This document shows, piece by piece, positions 60,926 through 64,000 of a stretch of DNA of 64,000 nucleotides. Positions within the stretch are counted from its first letter, which is position 1. Each line of letters begins with the position of its first letter. This stretch comes from Roseivivax sp. THAF197b (GTDB taxonomy: Bacteria; Pseudomonadota; Alphaproteobacteria; Rhodobacterales; Rhodobacteraceae), in the NCBI RefSeq assembly GCF_009363255.1, contig NZ_CP045320.1:1-64000 (forward strand), given 5' to 3'. A program made the translations under genes and the position numbers. The notes beneath the pieces are model-generated. The model was not told where the DNA came from. It did not search any database and was given only the letters and a program-made list of their open reading frames with translations.

Positions 60926-62094
60926 TCAATCTCCCTGATAGTAAAATCCATGAATGCGCCCTCGGCCATGCGGGCGCTGGCCTGCGCCAATTCTTCTGCG
61001 CTCAGGACGCGGGTGCGCGCCGCCTGAAGCCGGATGCGCGCCGCGACGAGGCGCACGAGTTCGGCGCGGGCATAGGTGTTGAGTGCGACGCTCTCCTGCA
61101 CATCTTCCATTTCGGAAATCCGCTCGACGATATCCGCTATGCGCAGGGCGGACTGTCGGATCGCGGCGGGCGAGTTGCTGGCATAGAAGGCCGCGCCGTG
61201 CCCGGTGATTGAGAGGTTCGCATTAGCTAGAAGCGCCGGATCGATCGTGCCGAGCGCTTCGATCCCACCGATGCGGCTCAGATAGAGATTGTAGCGTTCA
61301 GGAATGACCTGGACGTAGTGCTGGGTCTCGGCAAAGGGCGGGACACCGCCATATTCAAAGACCCGGCCGGGGCCGGCATTATAGGCCGCGAGCGCGTTGA
61401 TGATGTTGCCATCGAAGGTGTTGAGTTGGGTGGCGAGATAGCGCGCGCCGCCATGCACCTGCAGGTAGGGGCTGTCGTAATATTCCGGGTTGATGCCGAG
61501 ATCGCTGGCCGTACCGGGCATAATCTGGGTGAGGCCAAAGGCGCCGACCGGCGAGCGCGCGCCGATGGTAAACCGGCTTTCCTGCCAGATGAGAGCCTGC
61601 AGGAGGGCGCGCCATTGGACCGGGGAGAGACCCGCGCGGCCCACGCCCGCAAACCCGCTCGTCTCCTGCGCGACGCGGATGATGAGCTGCTCGATGTTTT
61701 CTGCCGCATCACCGAACATCTGTGCGCCCCCGGGATTTGGATCGATCTCACCCGTGCCATAGACCGCCTCGACAGAGCGGTCCGGATCGCCGCTGCGGCT
61801 TTCCAGGCCCGAGACCATTGCCGCCAGGCCCTGACCGCCAAAGCTGGTTTGGGCATCGAGGATGCGTTGCAGGGTTTCCAATTGTTCGCGTTCGATCTCG
61901 GCAATGAGCTCGCGGACGGACAGTTTGTCGGCCTGAATGGCCAAGTCAGCCTCGCGATCGCCAGTCTCAACGATGTCACGCGCGGTCAGCCCGCTGTCAC
62001 TGGTCGGCACGCCTTGAGATAAGGCGAGACCGGGCAGCAGGCAAAGCGCCAGGATATGAGGCAGCCTAGACTTCAATGTCGCCCTCCGGCGCAT
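60922..62094 (-). CDS. virB1: VirB1-type lytic transglycosylase with VirB5-like ends
   Basis: A 390-residue exported lytic transglycosylase. The signal peptide is HILALCLLPGLALSQ. The SLT domain has the catalytic Glu in LIWQESRFTIGARSPVGAFGLTQIMPGTA and AAYNAGPGRV. It opens holes in peptidoglycan for the channel. The flanks resemble the neighbouring VirB5: SQGVPTSDS versus AQGVPVVDT at the start, and VQESVALNT...FMDFTIREIE versus LKESVDLNT...FMDFTLPDL at the end. It overlaps virB5 by 4 bases. Confidence 0.9.
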   Translation of the reverse strand: MRRRATLKSRLPHILALCLLPGLALSQGVPTSDSGLTARDIVETGDREADLAIQADKLSVRELIAEIEREQLETLQRILDAQTSFGGQGLAAMVSGLESRSGDPDRSVEAVYGTGEIDPNPGGAQMFGDAAENIEQLIIRVAQETSGFAGVGRAGLSPVQWRALLQALIWQESRFTIGARSPVGAFGLTQIMPGTASDLGINPEYYDSPYLQVHGGARYLATQLNTFDGNIINALAAYNAGPGRVFEYGGVPPFAETQHYVQVIPERYNLYLSRIGGIEALGTIDPALLANANLSITGHGAAFYASNSPAAIRQSALRIADIVERISEMEDVQESVALNTYARAELVRLVAARIRLQAARTRVLSAEELAQASARMAEGAFMDFTIREIE

Positions 62095-62233
62095 TTAGAG
62101 GCGTGAAGCTGCAATCAGGTGCTGTGGGTGCCGTCGAGGCCAGGAAGGTGAAACAATTGGCCTGCGGCTCCTGGTACTGGGCGCAGGAGACCAGCGCACC
62201 GAGCGTCGTCACAGCTAAAACAATACGGATCAT
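62066..62233 (-). CDS. virB7: VirB7-like lipoprotein, 55 residues
   Basis: This small frame starts at ATG 62233, overlapping the virB4 stop (ATGA), and ends at TAG 62066. It encodes a short signal peptide with lipobox LVSC (Cys17): IVLAVTTLGALVSC. The mature part is 39 residues with two more Cys. Size, lipobox and position between virB4 and virB1 fit a VirB7-type outer-membrane lipoprotein partner of VirB9. Confidence 0.75.
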   Translation of the reverse strand: MIRIVLAVTTLGALVSCAQYQEPQANCFTFLASTAPTAPDCSFTPLNAPEGDIEV

Positions 62234-64000
62234 GAAAGCCTCCAGAAATCAGGGCGGTCGCGGTAATCGGCGCCGACGAGCGCTTCGCCTTTTTCCATGC
62301 CGCCTAGGATGGTGAGATTGGGCCCGAGGGCGCTCAGATCGGCATCGACGACGATGGATCCCTGGTCGTCGCAGATGAGAGCAAGGCGGCTGTCGCTGCC
62401 GGTGTTGAGAAGCACGTCGAGTTCCTTCTCATAGAGGTTCAGCATCGCGTAGTCGGCGGCATGGGCGCGGATGTTCGGGAGCAGGATCTGCGTCGGCACC
62501 GCCTCGACGATGGTCTTGCCGGTCCGCGTGCGCTCGAGCTGACTGGCGTATTGCGTCATCATCACCGCGACGGTGTTCTGCTTGCGCGCGGTCACCAGCC
62601 AGTTCGATAGCCGCTCGGCGAAATACGCGTTGTCGAGGGCTTTCCAGGCCTCGTCGATCACGATGATGGTGGGGCGGCGGTCTTCGATCTCGCGCTCGAC
62701 CCGGCGGAAGAGGTAGGAGAGGACGGCCATGCGCTCCTTCTCGGCCTCGCTGTCGAGAATGCCGGTGAGATCGAAGCCGACAACATCGCCCTTCAGCGAG
62801 AAGGTGTCTTCCAGCGTCTGCCCGAAGATCCAGCCGTAGCGGCCCTCTTCGGTCCACTCGAGCAGGCGCTGGTGCAGATCGCCGCCATCATCGGTGGACA
62901 CAAAAAGAGATGCGAAGTCGCGCCAGTTCCGCAAGGCTGGGTTCGTGGCCTGCGCATTCTGGCGTACGACCTCCTGAATGCGATTTGTTTGCGCCGGCGT
63001 GAGCGGCTTGTCGGCGCGGTAGAGCAAGGTGGCAAGCCAGTCCGAGAGCCATGCGGTGCCGCGCGCGTCGACCTCAGTCCAGAGCGGGTTTAGGCCGCTG
63101 GGTTGTCCGGCTTTCAAAGACGCGTAGCGCCCGCCATTGGCGCGGACCGCCATCTCCATACCGAGACGGTAGTCGAAGACGAAAATTCGCGCCCCTGCTC
63201 GACGGGCTTGCGTCATAAGGAAGGCGGAAAGGACCGATTTGCCCGAGCCGGGCCGCCCCATGATCAGGGTATGCCCGCTGGTGGGTTCTTTGTCGGGGCT
63301 TCCTTGCTCATGATAAGAAAACCGGTAGGCGCTCTGCTCGGGCGTGGGCAGATAGGTGATGACCTTGCCCCAAGGGGTTTTCTGAGCAGACTTGCCAAGC
63401 TGCGTCCGGTGAAACGCCGCAAAATCCGCGAAGTTGCGATTGGTGATCGCACTGGCACGGACGCGTTTCGGCTGGTTGCCCGGATGCTGGCTGAGGTAAT
63501 GGGCCTTGGCGGCCACGCGCTCGCCGATCATCTTCACGCCCTCGGCGGCGGCGGCATTGACGATCTCGGCGCTCAGCGTCTGCAACTCGTCCAGCGTATC
63601 GCAGAAGATGGTCACGACCATATGGTGCTCGCCAAAGCTCTGGCGCTTGGCCTCGAGATCATCGGCAGCAATGTCGAGCGCTTCCATGAGCGACAGGGCC
63701 GCGTCCTGAGAAGCCTGCATCTGGCGCTTTTGCCGTTTGATGCGACCCGCCATGAGGTTCGAATTGATCGGCGTGAAGGAGTGCGTGACGATCATGTCGA
63801 CAGGCAGGTTCAGCATGTCGAACATGGTGCAGGAGGTGGCCTCGGAGTATTCCCCGATGGTGAAACTTTTGCCGTAGCGATGTCCCACGACGCCTTCGGA
63901 GAGCTCGAAGTGATCTCCGTGAAACGTCACCCGGGTATTGGCAATGTTGAAGGACAGGAAGCCGTAGGTGTTTGCCGGATAGAGCGGCAGTTCCTGGCCC
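62230..64000 (-). CDS. virB4: VirB4 secretion ATPase (5' end outside the window)
   Basis: The open frame runs to the window edge, so the N-terminus is missing. The visible 590 residues include the VirB4 N-terminal domain (GEYSEATSCTMFDMLNLPVDMIVTHSF), Walker A GRPGSGKSVLSAF, Walker B IIVIDEAWKALDN, and TRKQNTVAVMMTQYASQL-type C-terminal motifs. It is the first visible gene of the operon; virB2 and virB3 are expected upstream beyond 64 kb. Confidence 0.93.
   Translation of the reverse strand, partial: GQELPLYPANTYGFLSFNIANTRVTFHGDHFELSEGVVGHRYGKSFTIGEYSEATSCTMFDMLNLPVDMIVTHSFTPINSNLMAGRIKRQKRQMQASQDAALSLMEALDIAADDLEAKRQSFGEHHMVVTIFCDTLDELQTLSAEIVNAAAAEGVKMIGERVAAKAHYLSQHPGNQPKRVRASAITNRNFADFAAFHRTQLGKSAQKTPWGKVITYLPTPEQSAYRFSYHEQGSPDKEPTSGHTLIMGRPGSGKSVLSAFLMTQARRAGARIFVFDYRLGMEMAVRANGGRYASLKAGQPSGLNPLWTEVDARGTAWLSDWLATLLYRADKPLTPAQTNRIQEVVRQNAQATNPALRNWRDFASLFVSTDDGGDLHQRLLEWTEEGRYGWIFGQTLEDTFSLKGDVVGFDLTGILDSEAEKERMAVLSYLFRRVEREIEDRRPTIIVIDEAWKALDNAYFAERLSNWLVTARKQNTVAVMMTQYASQLERTRTGKTIVEAVPTQILLPNIRAHAADYAMLNLYEKELDVLLNTGSDSRLALICDDQGSIVVDADLSALGPNLTILGGMEKGEALVGADYRDRPDFWRLS

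Overview
The window is part of a large conjugative plasmid from a GC-rich alphaproteobacterium, most likely Rhodobacterales (Roseobacter group). The evidence is a repABC replicon, a VirD2-type (MOB-P) relaxase with VirD4, and a VirB-type secretion operon. No rRNA, tRNA or chromosomal housekeeping genes were seen. Every product name below comes from reading motifs and gene order; no database search was run.

Layout. 1-3.7 kb: repA-repB-repC, a probable counter-transcribed RNA between repB and repC, and two parS-like palindromes directly after repC. 3.7-5 kb: a self-inhibited (class II) Fic protein. 5.2-16.6 kb: a plasmid accessory block on the + strand. It holds an ArdC-type antirestriction protein, a DUF3768 protein, a ParB-like protein, two small conserved proteins, a 1,424-residue methyltransferase/Strawberry-notch helicase and a tandem DUF736 protein. 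Several of these genes are followed by a hairpin, and most start after a similar GGA-rich leader. 16.6-23.9 kb: a defence island on the - strand, made of a complete translationally coupled qatABCD anti-phage operon and, upstream of it, a coupled pair (AAA/DUF4143 ATPase plus Mrr-like nuclease). Four 22-bp direct repeats lie in front of the ATPase gene. 24.6-31.8 kb: a DUF2493 protein, a structured candidate oriT region, a MobC-like accessory protein, the relaxase and VirD4.

31.8-54.6 kb is a cargo segment lying between virD4 and the virB operon. It starts with an IS91-type transposase plus tyrosine recombinase and two gene stumps (an oxidoreductase and an AraC-type regulator) fused at one junction. 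It then carries a benzoate/catechol degradation module: catB, benABCD, a branched-chain-type ABC importer, a LysR regulator, catA, an SCP2-like protein with an alpha/beta hydrolase, two small ORFs, benE, an IclR regulator and pcaIJF. Together these take benzoate to catechol, cis,cis-muconate, muconolactone and, through 3-oxoadipate, to acetyl-CoA and succinyl-CoA. A recognisable muconolactone isomerase (catC) is missing. The cargo ends with a decayed fragment resembling an ACR3 arsenite pump.

54.6-64 kb: the virB operon on the - strand, virB4 (cut by the window end)-virB7-virB1-virB5-virB8-virB9-virB10-virB11-two small genes-virB6. Most cistrons overlap by a few bases.

The most unusual observations are: a palindromic element found inside two open reading frames with compensatory stem changes; a VirB1 transglycosylase whose ends resemble VirB5; the repeat-controlled ATPase/nuclease pair beside Qat; an inverted frame-shifted copy of a small mobilisation-region gene; and GTATC/GATAC palindromes shared by the catB and catA control regions.
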